A DNA stretch of 64,000 bases from contig NZ_QBKU01000012.1 of assembly GCF_003054325.1 (NCBI RefSeq), forward strand, positions 57,713-121,712, in the 5' to 3' direction. Source of the stretch: Sulfitobacter mediterraneus (GTDB lineage: Bacteria; Pseudomonadota; Alphaproteobacteria; Rhodobacterales; Rhodobacteraceae). Shown here in pieces: positions 25,032-35,152 of the stretch. A program made the position numbers and the translations under genes. The notes under the pieces were generated by a model, which saw only the letters and a list, made by a program, of their open reading frames with translations, made no database searches and had not been told where the DNA came from. Every line of letters starts with the position of its first letter. Position 1 is the stretch's first letter.

Positions 25032-27668
25032 TCAGTCTGTTTTTGGCGCCGCTTTTTTGGCGGCAGGCTTTTTGGCCGGCGCTTTCTTCGCAGCGGGCTT
25101 TTTCGCGGCGGCTTTCTTGGCGGGGGCCTTCTTCTTGGTCGCCGCCTTCCGCTTGGCCGGGGATTTGGCGAGCTTCTCTTCGATCAGCTCAACCGCGCGT
25201 TCCATGGTCAAATCCGCAGGCTCAATCTCTTTGGGGATCGTCGCGTTGACCTTTTCCCACTTCACATAAGGCCCGTATTTGCCTTCCATGACGTTCACAT
25301 CACCGCCCAGATCAGGGTGTTCGCCCATCTCGCGGATCGGTTTGGCCGCCTTGCCGCGGCCACCGCGGCTGGCGACTTTTTCCGCCAGCAACTGCACGGC
25401 ACGGTTCATCCCGACGGTAAACACCTCATCCAGGCTTTCCAGATTGGCGTTGGTGCCGCCGCGATCCGATGTGCTTTCTGCGTGTTTCAGATAGGGACCA
25501 TAGCGCCCGATGTTGGACCAAACCATGATCCCGTCTTCGGGGTGCGGGCCAATCTGCCGCGGCAGGGACAGCAGCATCAAGGCGCGGTCCAGCTCCAGCT
25601 CTTCGGCGGGCCAGTCTTTTGGCACCGACTGGCGTGGCGGCTTCTTGTTCTCTTCGGTCACCGGCCCGCGCTGCACATATGGGCCAAAGCGGCCCTTGAA
25701 CACGCGGATCTCGTCGCCCTCATCCGTGCCAAGCAGCTTGCCATCGGGCGGGATCGCAGATTTCTCTGCCTCAGGGTCCGGCGGGCCAAAGGGGCGGGTG
25801 TAGCGGCATTCAGGGTAGTTTGAGCAACCAATGAACGCGCCGCCGGACCGGGCCGTGCGCATGCTCAGACGGCCAGCACCGCAATGCGGGCAAAGCCGTG
25901 GGTCTGTGCCATCTTCGGTCGGTGGGAACAGATGCGGCTCAAGCACCTCGTTGATCTTTTCCAAGACTTCAGTGATGCGCAGCTCTGATGTCTCGCCGAT
26001 GGCGGCAGAAAAATCGCGCCAGAACCGGTGCAACACTTCTTTATAATCGGCGTCTGCCGCGCTGACCTGATCGAGCTGGTTTTCCAGATCGGCGGTGAAG
26101 TCATAGCCGATGTAGCGGCGGAAGTAATTCTCAAGGAAGGCGGTGACCAAACGGCCCTTGTCCTCGGGGATCAGGCGATTGCCATCCTTGCGGACATATT
26201 CGCGATCCTGAATCGTGGTGACGATGCTGGCATAAGTGGACGGGCGGCCAATGCCGAGCTCTTCCATGCGTTTGACCAGCGTCGCCTCGGTATAGCGGGG
26301 CGGCGGTTGGGTGAAATGCTGTTCGGGCGTGACGGCGCGTTTGTCCATCTTGTCACCCTCAGAGATTTGCGGCAGACGCTTGTCATCTTCATCGACCACA
26401 TCATCGCGGCCCTCTTCATAGACACGCAGGAACCCGTCAAACAGAACCACCTGCCCATTGGCCCGCAGGCCGACCTGTTCATCCTTGCTGCCGATCTCAA
26501 CCGTGGTGCGTTCCATCCGGGCCGAAGCCATCTGGCAGGCCAGGGTCCGTTTCCAGATCAGATCATAAAGCTTACGCTGATCCGCTTCGAGGTTGAGCGA
26601 TCCTGCATCCTTGGTCATATCTGTGGGCCGGATACATTCGTGCGCCTCTTGGGCATTCTTGGCTTTGTTCTTGTAGATCCGTTGTTCCGCGGGGACATAT
26701 TCCGCGCCATAGCGATCCTTGATCGCGTCGCGGGCCATTGTCACGGCTTCGGGCGCCATGTCGATGCCATCGGTTCGCATATAGGTAATGTGGCCTGCTT
26801 CATACAGGCGCTGGGCGGTGCTCATGGTTTGACGTGCACCCATGCCAAACTTGCGGCTGGCCTCTTGCTGTAGGGTCGAGGTCATGAACGGGGCAGACGG
26901 GTTGCGGCTGGCCGGTTTGGCCTCAACCGACATGACCGACAGATCCCGGCTGGTGATCGCCTGCACGGCCATTTCGGCCTGCGTGGCATCGGACAGATCA
27001 AATTTGTCCAGCTTCTTGCCCACCAGCGTGGTCAACCGCGCCTCAAACTCCTGACCGCGCGGGGTGCTGAGCAAGGCCTTGACGGACCAGTATTCACGGG
27101 CGCGAAACGCCTCGATCTCCATCTCGCGTTCCACGATCAAGCGCAGGGTCACAGATTGCACGCGCCCCGCCGATTTTGCGCCGGGCAGTTTGCGCCACAA
27201 GACAGGCGACAGGTTGAACCCCACCAGATAATCCAGCGCCCGGCGGGCCAGATAGGCCTCAACCAAGGGCATATCGACCTGACGCGGGTTCTGCATCGCC
27301 TCGGTCACGGCCTTTTTGGTGATCTGGTTGAACACCACACGGCTGACGGGGGTGTCTTTCTTGATGGATTTGCGTTTGGTCAGGGCCTCCTGCAAATGCC
27401 AGCTGATCGCCTCGCCCTCGCGGTCGGGGTCAGTTGCGAGGATCAATGCGTTGTCGTCTTTGAGCGCATCGGCAATCGCTTTGACGTGTTTTTTGCTGTC
27501 GCTGGCCACTTCCCACTTCATCTCAAAGTCGGCGTCGGTGTCGACAGAGCCATCCTTGGGCGGCAGATCGCGAACGTGGCCATAGGACGCGAGAACGGTG
27601 TAATTATCGCCCAGATATTTGTTGATCGTTTTGGCCTTGGCAGGGGATTCGACAACAACTACGGGCAT
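25032..27668 (-). CDS. topA: DNA topoisomerase I (type IA)
   Basis: 878 residues. The TOPRIM domain opens the protein (VVVVESPAKAKTINKYLG; DPDREGE at 80-86), and the active-site Tyr296 lies in ITYMRTDG. One four-Cys zinc ribbon is visible (LCPHCGAG ... FIGCSNYPECRY), then several divergent C-terminal repeat segments (GRFGPYVQRGP, GRYGPYLKHAE, GKYGPYVKWEK), and a Lys/Ala/Pro-rich tail (KKAPAKKPAAKKAAPKTD) that probably binds DNA. It relaxes negative supercoils. The ATG at 27668 gives the conserved N-terminus; a GTG four codons upstream is less likely. Confidence 0.97.
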   Translation of the reverse strand: MPVVVVESPAKAKTINKYLGDNYTVLASYGHVRDLPPKDGSVDTDADFEMKWEVASDSKKHVKAIADALKDDNALILATDPDREGEAISWHLQEALTKRKSIKKDTPVSRVVFNQITKKAVTEAMQNPRQVDMPLVEAYLARRALDYLVGFNLSPVLWRKLPGAKSAGRVQSVTLRLIVEREMEIEAFRAREYWSVKALLSTPRGQEFEARLTTLVGKKLDKFDLSDATQAEMAVQAITSRDLSVMSVEAKPASRNPSAPFMTSTLQQEASRKFGMGARQTMSTAQRLYEAGHITYMRTDGIDMAPEAVTMARDAIKDRYGAEYVPAEQRIYKNKAKNAQEAHECIRPTDMTKDAGSLNLEADQRKLYDLIWKRTLACQMASARMERTTVEIGSKDEQVGLRANGQVVLFDGFLRVYEEGRDDVVDEDDKRLPQISEGDKMDKRAVTPEQHFTQPPPRYTEATLVKRMEELGIGRPSTYASIVTTIQDREYVRKDGNRLIPEDKGRLVTAFLENYFRRYIGYDFTADLENQLDQVSAADADYKEVLHRFWRDFSAAIGETSELRITEVLEKINEVLEPHLFPPTEDGTDPRLCPHCGAGRLSMRTARSGGAFIGCSNYPECRYTRPFGPPDPEAEKSAIPPDGKLLGTDEGDEIRVFKGRFGPYVQRGPVTEENKKPPRQSVPKDWPAEELELDRALMLLSLPRQIGPHPEDGIMVWSNIGRYGPYLKHAESTSDRGGTNANLESLDEVFTVGMNRAVQLLAEKVASRGGRGKAAKPIREMGEHPDLGGDVNVMEGKYGPYVKWEKVNATIPKEIEPADLTMERAVELIEEKLAKSPAKRKAATKKKAPAKKAAAKKPAAKKAPAKKPAAKKAAPKTD

Positions 27669-27896
27669 AAAATAAGGCACCTTACATCAATTTTGGGTGG
27701 GCGGTTGCGCTGTCTCATGTGGGATGGGAGGGGGGATTGTCAATGCAGTGTTGTGCGCATGCCGACGATTTTCTTGCAGCTGTGCAAAGGCGCTTTGCCG
27801 TTATGATGCCATAGAAGATGGCCTTTTGGCAGCGGCGCGAGTTCTCGTTATGGTGGAGCTGGCTGGGCAGTTTTAGGGCGGTTTTGTTCTGGCCGT

Positions 27897-29081
27897 TCAA
27901 ACCGCTTTGGTCACCAGACCGCCGGGCCGTCTGGTGATCTGACCATCCATCTCAAGATCAACCAAGGCGGGGCCGACCCGGCCCGCCGGGGCTTGCAGAT
28001 CGCGGATCAACTGGTCCTCGGCCATGGGTGACGGCCCAAGCCGCGACAGGATCTGCAGATGCAGTGATGCGGTTTCTCTCAGGCCGCGTTTGGCTTTGCC
28101 GGTTTTCGGGGGTAATGCCGTGCCGGTTCGGGCGGCCTGTTGATCCGGTGCAGGCAAAGCAAGCTCCGGTGCGGCGGCCAGTGAGGGCGCCAATGCCTCA
28201 AGCACGTCAGCGGCAGAGCGGACCAATACCGCACCATCGCGGATCAACATGTTGCAGCCCGATGCACGTGCGTCAAAGGGGTGCCCCGGCACCGCCAGCA
28301 CCTCGCGGCCTTGGTCCAATGCATCGCGGGCGGTGATCAGGCTGCCGGATTTTCCGGCCGCCTCGACCACAACTGTGGCCCGCGACAGGCCCGAAATGAT
28401 CCGGTTGCGGGCCGGGAAATGCCGCGCCATCGGTTGCAAGCCCATGGGTTGTTCAGACAGACGCAGCCCTGTTTTGGTGATCAATCCTGCCAATTCGGTG
28501 TTTTCTGCCGGGTACATCACGTCAACCCCGCCAGCCTGCACGGCAATGGTGCCTGTTTCCAGCGCCGCATGATGGGCGGCGGCATCAATGCCGCGTGCCA
28601 AACCAGAAACAACAACATAACCGGCTTGCGCCAGATCCTTTGCCAGTGCCTTGGCCATACGGGTACCAAGCGAAGAGGCATTGCGCGCCCCCACAAGCGA
28701 GATCATCGGGCGGGCCAATACATCGGGCTGTCCGATCATCCAAAGAAAGGGCGGCGCATCGTCCAATTCCGCCAGTGCAGCAGGGTAGGGAAGCGTGCCA
28801 TGGATCAGCAACTGCGCACCGGCGGCGCGGCCCGCCCGCAATTCGGCCCGCACCACATCTTCGGGGCAAATCTCGTATCCTGAAACGCCCGCGGCGCGCG
28901 CCACCTGAGGCAGCGCGGCCAACGCGTTCTGCGCCGTGCCGTGTTCAGCCAGCAGACGTTTATACGTCGAAATGCCGACCCGGCGCGAGCGCAACAGACG
29001 AAGTCGGGCAAACTGTTCGTCTTCCGGGGTGGGTGGGAGTGGGGGGTGAGTGGAAGAAGGATGTAGGTCCTTGTCAGTCAT
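27897..29081 (-). CDS. dprA: DNA-processing protein DprA
   Basis: 394 residues. An N-terminal SAM-like region (RLRLLRSRRVGISTYKRLLA) precedes the Rossmann-fold DprA core (ISLVGARNASSLGTRMAKAL, VVSGLARGIDAAAHHAAL, PARNRIISGLSRATVVVEAA, GREVLAVPGHPFDARASGCN) and a C-terminal winged-helix part (GRVGPALVDLEMDGQITRRP). DprA loads RecA onto incoming single-stranded DNA during transformation. It lies 229 bases upstream of topA on the same strand, a common order in alphaproteobacteria. Confidence 0.95.
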   Translation of the reverse strand: MTDKDLHPSSTHPPLPPTPEDEQFARLRLLRSRRVGISTYKRLLAEHGTAQNALAALPQVARAAGVSGYEICPEDVVRAELRAGRAAGAQLLIHGTLPYPAALAELDDAPPFLWMIGQPDVLARPMISLVGARNASSLGTRMAKALAKDLAQAGYVVVSGLARGIDAAAHHAALETGTIAVQAGGVDVMYPAENTELAGLITKTGLRLSEQPMGLQPMARHFPARNRIISGLSRATVVVEAAGKSGSLITARDALDQGREVLAVPGHPFDARASGCNMLIRDGAVLVRSAADVLEALAPSLAAAPELALPAPDQQAARTGTALPPKTGKAKRGLRETASLHLQILSRLGPSPMAEDQLIRDLQAPAGRVGPALVDLEMDGQITRRPGGLVTKAV

Positions 29082-29185
29082 CCCGTTGTCTCCGTCCGTT
29101 GCAGAATCAGGTATAGGTACGCACGGTTAACAACGGATGAATCGAATAGGGCCGATTAGCACTAAACCGGCCCGCTAATTTTAAG

Positions 29186-30607
29186 CTATGCCGCAGACCC
29201 GCCAACGGTCAGGCCGCCGATCATCAAGGTGGGTTGGCCCACGCCTACCGGCACCCATTGCCCCTGCTTGCCGCAATTGCCCATGCCGGGATCCAGCGCG
29301 GGATCATTGCCAATGGCACGGATTTGTCTGAGCGCGGTGGCCCCATCCCCGATCAGCGTTGCCCCTTTCACGGGCGCACCCACCTTGCCGTTTTCAACGC
29401 GGTAGGCCTCGGTGCAGGAAAACACAAACTTGCCATTGGTGATATCCACCTGACCGCCGCCAAAGCCAACGGCATAAATGCCATCCTTTAGATCCGCCAC
29501 AATATCGCCCGGCGCCGTGTCACCGCCCAGCATATAGGTGTTGGTCATGCGCGGCATCGGGATATGGGCATAGGACTGCCGCCGCCCGTTGCCAGTGGAT
29601 TGAACCCCCATCAAACGCGCGTTCTGGCGGTCCTGCATATAGCCGACCAGTGTGCCATCCTCGATCAGCACGTTTTTGGCCGATGGCGTACCTTCATCAT
29701 CGACAGAGATAGACCCGCGCCGGTCCGGGATCGTGCCATCATCCAGAACCGTGACCCCCTTGGCGGCGATCTGTTGCCCCATCAGCCCGGCAAAGGCGCT
29801 TGATCCTTTGCGGTTGAAATCGCCCTCAAGCCCATGCCCGATCGCCTCGTGCAGCAAAATACCCGGCCAGCCGGGGCCAAGCACGACATCCATCACACCC
29901 GCAGGGGCCGGCACTGCATCAAGGTTGACCACAGCAATGCGCAAAGCCTCGCGGGTTTTGGCCTGCCAGTCGGCGGGATCGAGCAAACCGTCAAGGCCGA
30001 CGCGCCCGCCGCCGCCCGCGCTGCCGCTTTCGCGGCGGCCGTCTTGTTCGACAATCACCGATACATTGGCCCGCGTCATCGGGCGCATATCCCGCACTGA
30101 CGTGCCTTCGGGGCGCAAAATCTCGATCTCCTGAATGCTGGCGGCAATCGTCGCGCTGACTTGTACCACCCTCGCGTCCAGATCACGGGCAAAGGCGTCT
30201 ATCTCGCGCAAAGTCTCGACCTTGACAGGAAAGGCCGCACCCGTAATCGGATCATCATCGGTATAAAGCTTTTTGTTGGTGCCTTCGGGCGCATCGGCCC
30301 AGGTGCCGCCGCCCTCACCAACCGCCAGCCGCGCGGTTTCGCTGGCGCGGCGCAAAGCTGCTTCGCTGATCTCGGTGGAATGGGCATAGCCTGCCACCTC
30401 ACCGCGCACCGCTCGCAGGCCGAATCCTTCAGAGGCATCATAGCTGGCGGTCTTGAGCCGCCCGTCATCAAAAACCAGCGCCTCGGACCGCCGCCGTTCA
30501 AAAAACAGCTCGCCATCGTCCGCGCCTGCCACGGCGCTGCGCAGGATTGAAAGGGCGGTGTCGCGGTCTAAATCCGCTTCAAATGGTAGAAAGGCACTGC
30601 TGCTCAT
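29186..30607 (-). CDS. tldD: Metalloprotease TldD
   Basis: 473 residues of the TldD/PmbA family. The zinc-binding motif HEAIGH (His253, Glu254, His258) sits in [15 protein letters not shown], with the C-terminal [39 protein letters not shown] and [14 protein letters not shown] regions typical of TldD. With TldE it processes peptides, such as modified peptides and antitoxins. No tldE is in the window. It is divergent from coxB with a 179-base spacer that should hold both promoters. Confidence 0.95.
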   Translation of the reverse strand: MSSSAFLPFEADLDRDTALSILRSAVAGADDGELFFERRRSEALVFDDGRLKTASYDASEGFGLRAVRGEVAGYAHSTEISEAALRRASETARLAVGEGGGTWADAPEGTNKKLYTDDDPITGAAFPVKVETLREIDAFARDLDARVVQVSATIAASIQEIEILRPEGTSVRDMRPMTRANVSVIVEQDGRRESGSAGGGGRVGLDGLLDPADWQAKTREALRIAVVNLDAVPAPAGVMDVVLGPGWPGILLHEAIGHGLEGDFNRKGSSAFAGLMGQQIAAKGVTVLDDGTIPDRRGSISVDDEGTPSAKNVLIEDGTLVGYMQDRQNARLMGVQSTGNGRRQSYAHIPMPRMTNTYMLGGDTAPGDIVADLKDGIYAVGFGGGQVDITNGKFVFSCTEAYRVENGKVGAPVKGATLIGDGATALRQIRAIGNDPALDPGMGNCGKQGQWVPVGVGQPTLMIGGLTVGGSAA

Positions 30608-30786
30608 GGGGATATATCCTGTATTCCAGCCACAAAAACGAATTTAGCGTCTGTTTGACGCAATCGAATGGCTTTATCTTGAGCTTAGAATATGATTGTA
30701 AGCATCAAGATTACAACGGGCGGCTGCCAAACGGCCTCCGCTTGGTTGAACCCGTAGAACAAATGGTCACAAGATCAGGACGACTT
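30608..30786. promoter_or_regulatory. Divergent promoter region tldD / cytochrome oxidase operon
   Basis: 179 bases without a gene. TTGACG at 30655-30660 and TAGAAT at 30686-30691 are present on the plus strand, but their spacing (25 bases) is too long for a single standard promoter, so no firm assignment is made. Confidence 0.3.
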
Positions 30787-31710
30787 ATGAAAAAACTTCT
30801 CTCTGCAAGCGCGCTTCTGGCCAGCTTCTCCGCCCTTCCAGCATTGGCTCAGGACAATCTGCGCATCGACGGTCTGGAAGTGATCGGTACACCAGTTGAC
30901 GGCGAAATGGGCTTTCAGCCTGCCGTGACACGGCTGGCGCAAGACATTCACGATCTGGACTATCTGATTCTGGTGATCATCACCCTGATCACCGTCTTTG
31001 TGACCGGACTGCTCCTTTGGGTGATCGTGCGCTACAACAAAAAACGCAATCCAGAACCTGCGTCCTTCACCCACCACACACCTGTGGAAATTGCATGGAC
31101 CATCGGGCCTATTCTGATTCTGGTCCTGATCGGTGCTTATTCCTTGCCGATCTTGTTCCGCCAGCAGGAAATTCCTGAGGCGGACGTGACCATCAAGGCC
31201 ATCGGCAACCAGTGGTACTGGTCCTATGAATACGTCGATGATGGTTTTGGCTTTGACAGCTACATGATCGGTGCCCCTGCGACGATGACCTCCGAAGAAG
31301 AGGCCGCTGGCGCCATTGCCAACCGTCTGGACGACGTGATGATCGCCAAGCTTGAGGCGGCAGGCTATTCCCGCGACGAATGGTTGCTGGCCACGGACGC
31401 CGCCGTTGTGGTGCCTGTCGGCAAGACCATCGTGATGCAGGTGACGGCATCCGACGTGATCCACGCCTGGACCATCCCGGCCTTCGGCGTCAAGCAAGAC
31501 GGTGTTCCGGGCCGTTTGGCAGAGCTGTGGTTCAACGCCGACAAAGAAGGCGTCTACTTTGGCCAGTGTTCGGAACTTTGCGGTCAGGCACACGCCTATA
31601 TGCCGATCACCGTGAAAGTGGTGTCCGAAGCGGCCTATCAGGAATGGCTGGGCCGCGCGAAAGAGGAATACGCAGGTATTCCTCAGCCGCTGACAGTTGC
31701 GTCCAACTAA
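30787..31710 (+). CDS. coxB: Cytochrome c oxidase subunit II
   Basis: 307 residues. A cleavable signal ([20 protein letters not shown]) is followed by two membrane spans ([40 protein letters not shown]), the aromatic NQWYWSYEY and a cupredoxin domain with the Cu-A ligands His226 (DVIHAW), Cys261, Cys265, His269 and Met272 ([12 protein letters not shown]). It receives electrons from cytochrome c in the aa3-type oxidase. AGGA lies eight bases before the ATG at 30787, and the reading frame upstream has no signal-like sequence. An insert near residues 165-200 (Glu/Ala-rich) is common in this group. Confidence 0.97.
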   Translation: MKKLLSASALLASFSALPALAQDNLRIDGLEVIGTPVDGEMGFQPAVTRLAQDIHDLDYLILVIITLITVFVTGLLLWVIVRYNKKRNPEPASFTHHTPVEIAWTIGPILILVLIGAYSLPILFRQQEIPEADVTIKAIGNQWYWSYEYVDDGFGFDSYMIGAPATMTSEEEAAGAIANRLDDVMIAKLEAAGYSRDEWLLATDAAVVVPVGKTIVMQVTASDVIHAWTIPAFGVKQDGVPGRLAELWFNADKEGVYFGQCSELCGQAHAYMPITVKVVSEAAYQEWLGRAKEEYAGIPQPLTVASN

Positions 31711-31720
31711 ATCGAAACCG

Positions 31721-31829
31721 GGGTGCGGCGAAACCGCACCCTGTTGGTACTGAGACTTGAAAAGGGTGGGCTGCGGTCCACCCTTCCGACCATCAGCAAT
31801 CTGGCGGATCCCCTGGCGGGATCTCTTTT
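31721..31829 (+). terminator. Three consecutive hairpins between coxB and ctaB
   Basis: GGGTGCGG/CCGCACCC (31721-31728 with 31734-31741), AAGGGTGG/CCACCCTT (31762-31769 with 31778-31785) and GATCCC/GGGATC (31807-31812 with 31818-31823, followed by TCTTTT). Together they may partly terminate or stabilise the coxB message, giving more subunit II than assembly factors. Confidence 0.6.
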
Positions 31830-31844
31830 CGGCAAAGGCATGGG

Positions 31845-32780
31845 ATGACTGACATCACCAATACTCCTGCAGCAGAACACGAGGCACAATTGGGCGATTA
31901 TTTTGCCCTCTTCAAACCACGCGTCATGCAATTGGTCGTGTTCACCGCATTGGTGGGCATGTTGGCGGCACCGGTGTCCGTGCATCCGGTGGTTGGCTTT
32001 GCCGCGATTTTGTTTGTTGCCATCGGGGCCGGTGCTTCTGGCGCACTGAACATGTGGTGGGATGCCGACATCGACCAGATTATGCGCCGCACCCAAAGCC
32101 GCCCGATCCCGGCTGGCAAAGTGCAACCGGGCGAGGCATTGGCGCTGGGCGTGGCCTTGTCGGGCATGTCGGTGATGATGCTGGGCCTGGCCGCCAATCT
32201 GCTGGCAGCGGCGATGTTGCTGTTTACGATCCTCTTTTACGCGGTGTTCTACACCATGTGGCTCAAGCGGCGCACGCCGCAGAACATCGTGATCGGCGGC
32301 GCGGCAGGGGCCTTCCCGCCGGTGATCGGCTGGATCATCGCCACCGGCAGCTTTTCCATCGAGGCATGGCTGATGTTCGCGCTGATCTTCATGTGGACGC
32401 CGCCGCATTTCTGGGCTCTGGCGCTGTTCATGCGTTCTGACTATGACGATGCTGATGTGCCGATGCTGACCGTGACCCACGGCCGTCCGGCAACGCGCCG
32501 CCATATTCTGGCCTATACAATGGTTCTGGCAGTTCTGGCTGTCGGCACCGGTTTCACCGCCATCGGCGGCTGGATCTACCTGAGCTTTGCCATTGTGCTC
32601 AACGCGATGTTCCTTTTGGGGGCCTACCGGATCTGGCAACGCGACGAAGATGCATCCGAGGCAGACAACTACAAGGTAGAGCGCAAGTTCTTCCGCCTAT
32701 CGCTGTTTTACCTCTTCTTGCACTTTGGTGCGATACTGGTCGAAGCAACGCTGCGGCCATGGGGCCTTGGAGGCTGGTGA
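31845..32780 (+). CDS. ctaB: Heme O synthase (protoheme IX farnesyltransferase)
   Basis: 311 residues with about nine membrane spans and the UbiA-family aspartate motifs: NMWWDADIDQIMRRTQSRPI (first DxxxD region) and a second Asp-rich loop near RSDYDDADVPMLTVTHG. It farnesylates heme B to heme O, the precursor of heme A for the adjacent oxidase. The stop and the next ATG overlap (TGATGA at 32778-32783). Confidence 0.96.
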   Translation: MTDITNTPAAEHEAQLGDYFALFKPRVMQLVVFTALVGMLAAPVSVHPVVGFAAILFVAIGAGASGALNMWWDADIDQIMRRTQSRPIPAGKVQPGEALALGVALSGMSVMMLGLAANLLAAAMLLFTILFYAVFYTMWLKRRTPQNIVIGGAAGAFPPVIGWIIATGSFSIEAWLMFALIFMWTPPHFWALALFMRSDYDDADVPMLTVTHGRPATRRHILAYTMVLAVLAVGTGFTAIGGWIYLSFAIVLNAMFLLGAYRIWQRDEDASEADNYKVERKFFRLSLFYLFLHFGAILVEATLRPWGLGGW

Positions 32781-32959
32781 TGAATATGCGGACCGAACAT
32801 GAAATCCACAACCGCCGCCGCGGCCGCAATGTGGGTGTGGGCCTGATGCTGGGCGCTTTTGTCATATTGGTGATGGTTCTCACTTTCGTCAAAATCACCC
32901 AAACAGATTTCACCAAGGCGATGGGCGCACCCGCACCCCAATCTCAGGAGAGCAATTGA
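32780..32959 (+). CDS. Small single-span membrane protein of the oxidase cluster
   Basis: 59 residues, too short for most callers: a basic N-terminus (EIHNRRRGRNVGVG), one membrane span (LMLGAFVILVMVLTF) and a short tail. The ATG overlaps the ctaB stop and its own stop overlaps the ctaG start by one base, so it is translationally coupled on both sides. A small protein occupies this slot in the oxidase clusters of related bacteria. Its role is probably in oxidase assembly, but no motif proves it. Confidence 0.75.
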   Translation: MNMRTEHEIHNRRRGRNVGVGLMLGAFVILVMVLTFVKITQTDFTKAMGAPAPQSQESN

Positions 32960-33534
32960 TGGCAATGACCGGACCACAAAAAACCGTTGCACAAACAGTG
33001 TCGCTGGTCGTGGTTATGGGCGCATTGGCCTGGGCGTCGGTGCCGTTCTACGATTGGTTTTGCCGGGTCACCGGCTTTGGCGGCGTGCCGGGGCAGGTGG
33101 AAACGGCATCGGACGAGATTCTCGATCAAACGGTCAAGGTCCGCTTTGATGCATCGCTCAACAGCGGCATGGCGTGGGAGTTTACGCCGGTCGTGCGCGA
33201 GATGGAGATTCGCATCGGCGAGACCGGACTGGCCTTTTATGAGGCGTACAACCCAACCTCGCAGCCCATCGCAGGGCAAGCGAGCTACAACGTGACCCCC
33301 TACACCGCGGGCGCGTTTTTTGAGAAAATCGACTGTTTCTGCTTTGAAGAACAGGTTTTGGCCCCCGGTGAGCGGGTGCAGATGCCGGTCAGCTTCTTTG
33401 TAGACCCAGAAATCGTCGAAGACCGCGATGGGAAGTTTGTACATACCATCACACTGTCTTATACATTCTATGAAATTGACTTGCCCGAAGGCTATGCCGC
33501 CTTGGAGCAGGACAAAACAACAGACCTGAACTAA
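32959..33534 (+). CDS. ctaG: Cytochrome c oxidase assembly protein CtaG/Cox11
   Basis: 191 residues. One N-terminal span ([19 protein letters not shown]) anchors a periplasmic Cox11 domain with the copper-binding CFCF motif (Cys126, Cys128, in IDCFCFEEQ) and [11 protein letters not shown]. It delivers copper to the Cu-B centre of subunit I. The start at 32959 has AGGAG eight bases upstream; a TTG one codon earlier is less likely. Confidence 0.96.
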   Translation: MAMTGPQKTVAQTVSLVVVMGALAWASVPFYDWFCRVTGFGGVPGQVETASDEILDQTVKVRFDASLNSGMAWEFTPVVREMEIRIGETGLAFYEAYNPTSQPIAGQASYNVTPYTAGAFFEKIDCFCFEEQVLAPGERVQMPVSFFVDPEIVEDRDGKFVHTITLSYTFYEIDLPEGYAALEQDKTTDLN

Positions 33535-33559
33535 AGAAAAGCTGAGGGACGCCCGCGAT

Positions 33560-34369
33560 ATGGCACATGCTAAGAACCACGATTACCACATCCTAAGCCC
33601 GTCAAGCTGGCCCCTGCTGGGCGCACTTGCCGGCTTTGCGATGCTTTTTGGCGCTGTGCTTTGGATGCACGATGTCACACCGTTTCTGTTCCTCGGCGGT
33701 TTTGTCGCCGTGCTTTATGTGATGTTCGGCTGGTGGCGCGAAGTCGTCATCGAAAGCCACGTGGGCGATCACACCGGTGTTGTCCGCCTTGGCCTGCGCT
33801 ATGGCTTTATCCTGTTCATCATGTCCGAAGTGATGTTCTTTGTGGCGTGGTTCTGGACCTTCTTCAAACAGGCCATGTACCCGATGAACGAATATGTCGG
33901 CTCTGAATATGTGCCGCCGGTATTTGATCCGGTCAACGCCTTCCACCTGCCGCTGATCAACACGTTGATCCTGCTGCTGTCCGGCTGTGCCGTGACATGG
34001 GCGCACCATGCGATTGTTCATGAAAACAACCGCAAAGACCTGATCAACGGGTTGGCCATCTCGGTTATTCTGGGCGTCGCGTTCACCGCGCTTCAGGCTT
34101 ATGAATATGCCGAACTGATCCTGCATCATGACTGGGTATTTGGCGGCGATGCCTTCTTCTCGGCGTTCTTCATGGCCACAGGCTTTCACGGCTTCCACGT
34201 TGTGATCGGCACGATCTTCCTGTTTGTCTGCCTGATCCGGGCGATGCGCGGTGATTTCACCCCCGAACAACACGTCGGGTTTGAGGCCGCCGCATGGTAC
34301 TGGCACTTCGTTGATGTGGTCTGGCTGTTCCTGTTCTTCGCCGTCTACATCTGGGGCGTTCCTGCTTAA
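33560..34369 (+). CDS. ctaE: Cytochrome c oxidase subunit III
   Basis: 269 residues, seven membrane spans, with the family segments [37 protein letters not shown], and [18 protein letters not shown]. Several conserved acidic and His residues of subunit III are visible ([15 protein letters not shown]). It follows ctaG by 25 bases. An intrinsic terminator stands 48 bases after the stop. Subunit I (coxA) is not in the window. Confidence 0.97.
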   Translation: MAHAKNHDYHILSPSSWPLLGALAGFAMLFGAVLWMHDVTPFLFLGGFVAVLYVMFGWWREVVIESHVGDHTGVVRLGLRYGFILFIMSEVMFFVAWFWTFFKQAMYPMNEYVGSEYVPPVFDPVNAFHLPLINTLILLLSGCAVTWAHHAIVHENNRKDLINGLAISVILGVAFTALQAYEYAELILHHDWVFGGDAFFSAFFMATGFHGFHVVIGTIFLFVCLIRAMRGDFTPEQHVGFEAAAWYWHFVDVVWLFLFFAVYIWGVPA

Positions 34370-34416
34370 GAACGTGCAGACGGGGTTGCATCTGCGGCCT
34401 CGATCCCTGAAAACCC

Positions 34417-34446
34417 AAGGCGCGCGAAGGGGACTTCGCGCGCTTT
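34417..34446 (+). terminator. Intrinsic terminator after cytochrome oxidase subunit III
   Basis: GCGCGCGAAG at 34420-34429 pairs with CTTCGCGCGC at 34434-34443 around GGGA, extended by AAG/TTT and followed by TTTGTCTTTG. It separates ctaE from surf1. Confidence 0.75.
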
Positions 34447-34471
34447 GTCTTTGATGCAGAGATTACCGCCC

Positions 34472-35149
34472 ATGAGCCGCGTGCTTTTTCTTATTATTGT
34501 TGGACTTGGCGGCGCCGCTATCTTGCTGTCGTTGGGTGTTTGGCAGATGCAGCGCCTCGCGTGGAAAGAGGCGCTGATTGCGGATATCAACACCCGCATC
34601 CTTGCCGATCCCGTAACCTTGCCCGCGCAGCCTGATCCCGAAAACGATGCCTTTTTGCCGGTGACTGTGACAGGGGCCTTTGATGGCGACACCCTGCGGG
34701 TGCTGGTCTCTCAAAAGGAAGTCGGCGCGGGGTATCGTCTGATCACGGCACTGGAAACCGTTAATGACCGCATCCTCGTGGACCGCGGTTTTGTTGCGGT
34801 GGACGACAAGGGTGTGGCAACCCCAGAGGGTTTGGTGACCGTCACGGGCAATCTGCACTGGCCGCAGGAAACCGATCAATTCACCCCCGAGGCCGACTTT
34901 GACCTGAACATCTGGTTTGCCCGTGATGTGGACGATCTGGCAGCGGCATTGGCAGCGGAGCCGATTCTGGTGGTGGCCCGCGATCTGTCGGTGCCAGACA
35001 GTGTCGTGACGCCATTGCCCGTAGACACCAGCCGTATTCCCAACGATCACCTGAATTACGCCATTACATGGTTTTCGCTGGCTGCCATCTGGTTGGCCAT
35101 GTCCATTCTATTTATGCGCCGCCGTCGCGGTGCCAAACTCGAAAGCTGA
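34472..35149 (+). CDS. SURF1-family oxidase assembly factor
   Basis: About 225 residues with membrane spans at both ends (VLFLIIVGLGGAAILLSLGV; YAITWFSLAAIWLAMSILFM) and the SURF1 sequence GVWQMQRLAWKEALI near the N-terminus and HLNYAITWF near the C-terminus. SURF1 helps insert heme A into subunit I. The start at 34472 gives the short cytoplasmic N-terminus; an ATG at 34454 is possible. It lies behind a terminator and just before thrC. Confidence 0.93.
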   Translation: MSRVLFLIIVGLGGAAILLSLGVWQMQRLAWKEALIADINTRILADPVTLPAQPDPENDAFLPVTVTGAFDGDTLRVLVSQKEVGAGYRLITALETVNDRILVDRGFVAVDDKGVATPEGLVTVTGNLHWPQETDQFTPEADFDLNIWFARDVDDLAAALAAEPILVVARDLSVPDSVVTPLPVDTSRIPNDHLNYAITWFSLAAIWLAMSILFMRRRRGAKLES

Positions 35150-35152
35150 CCC

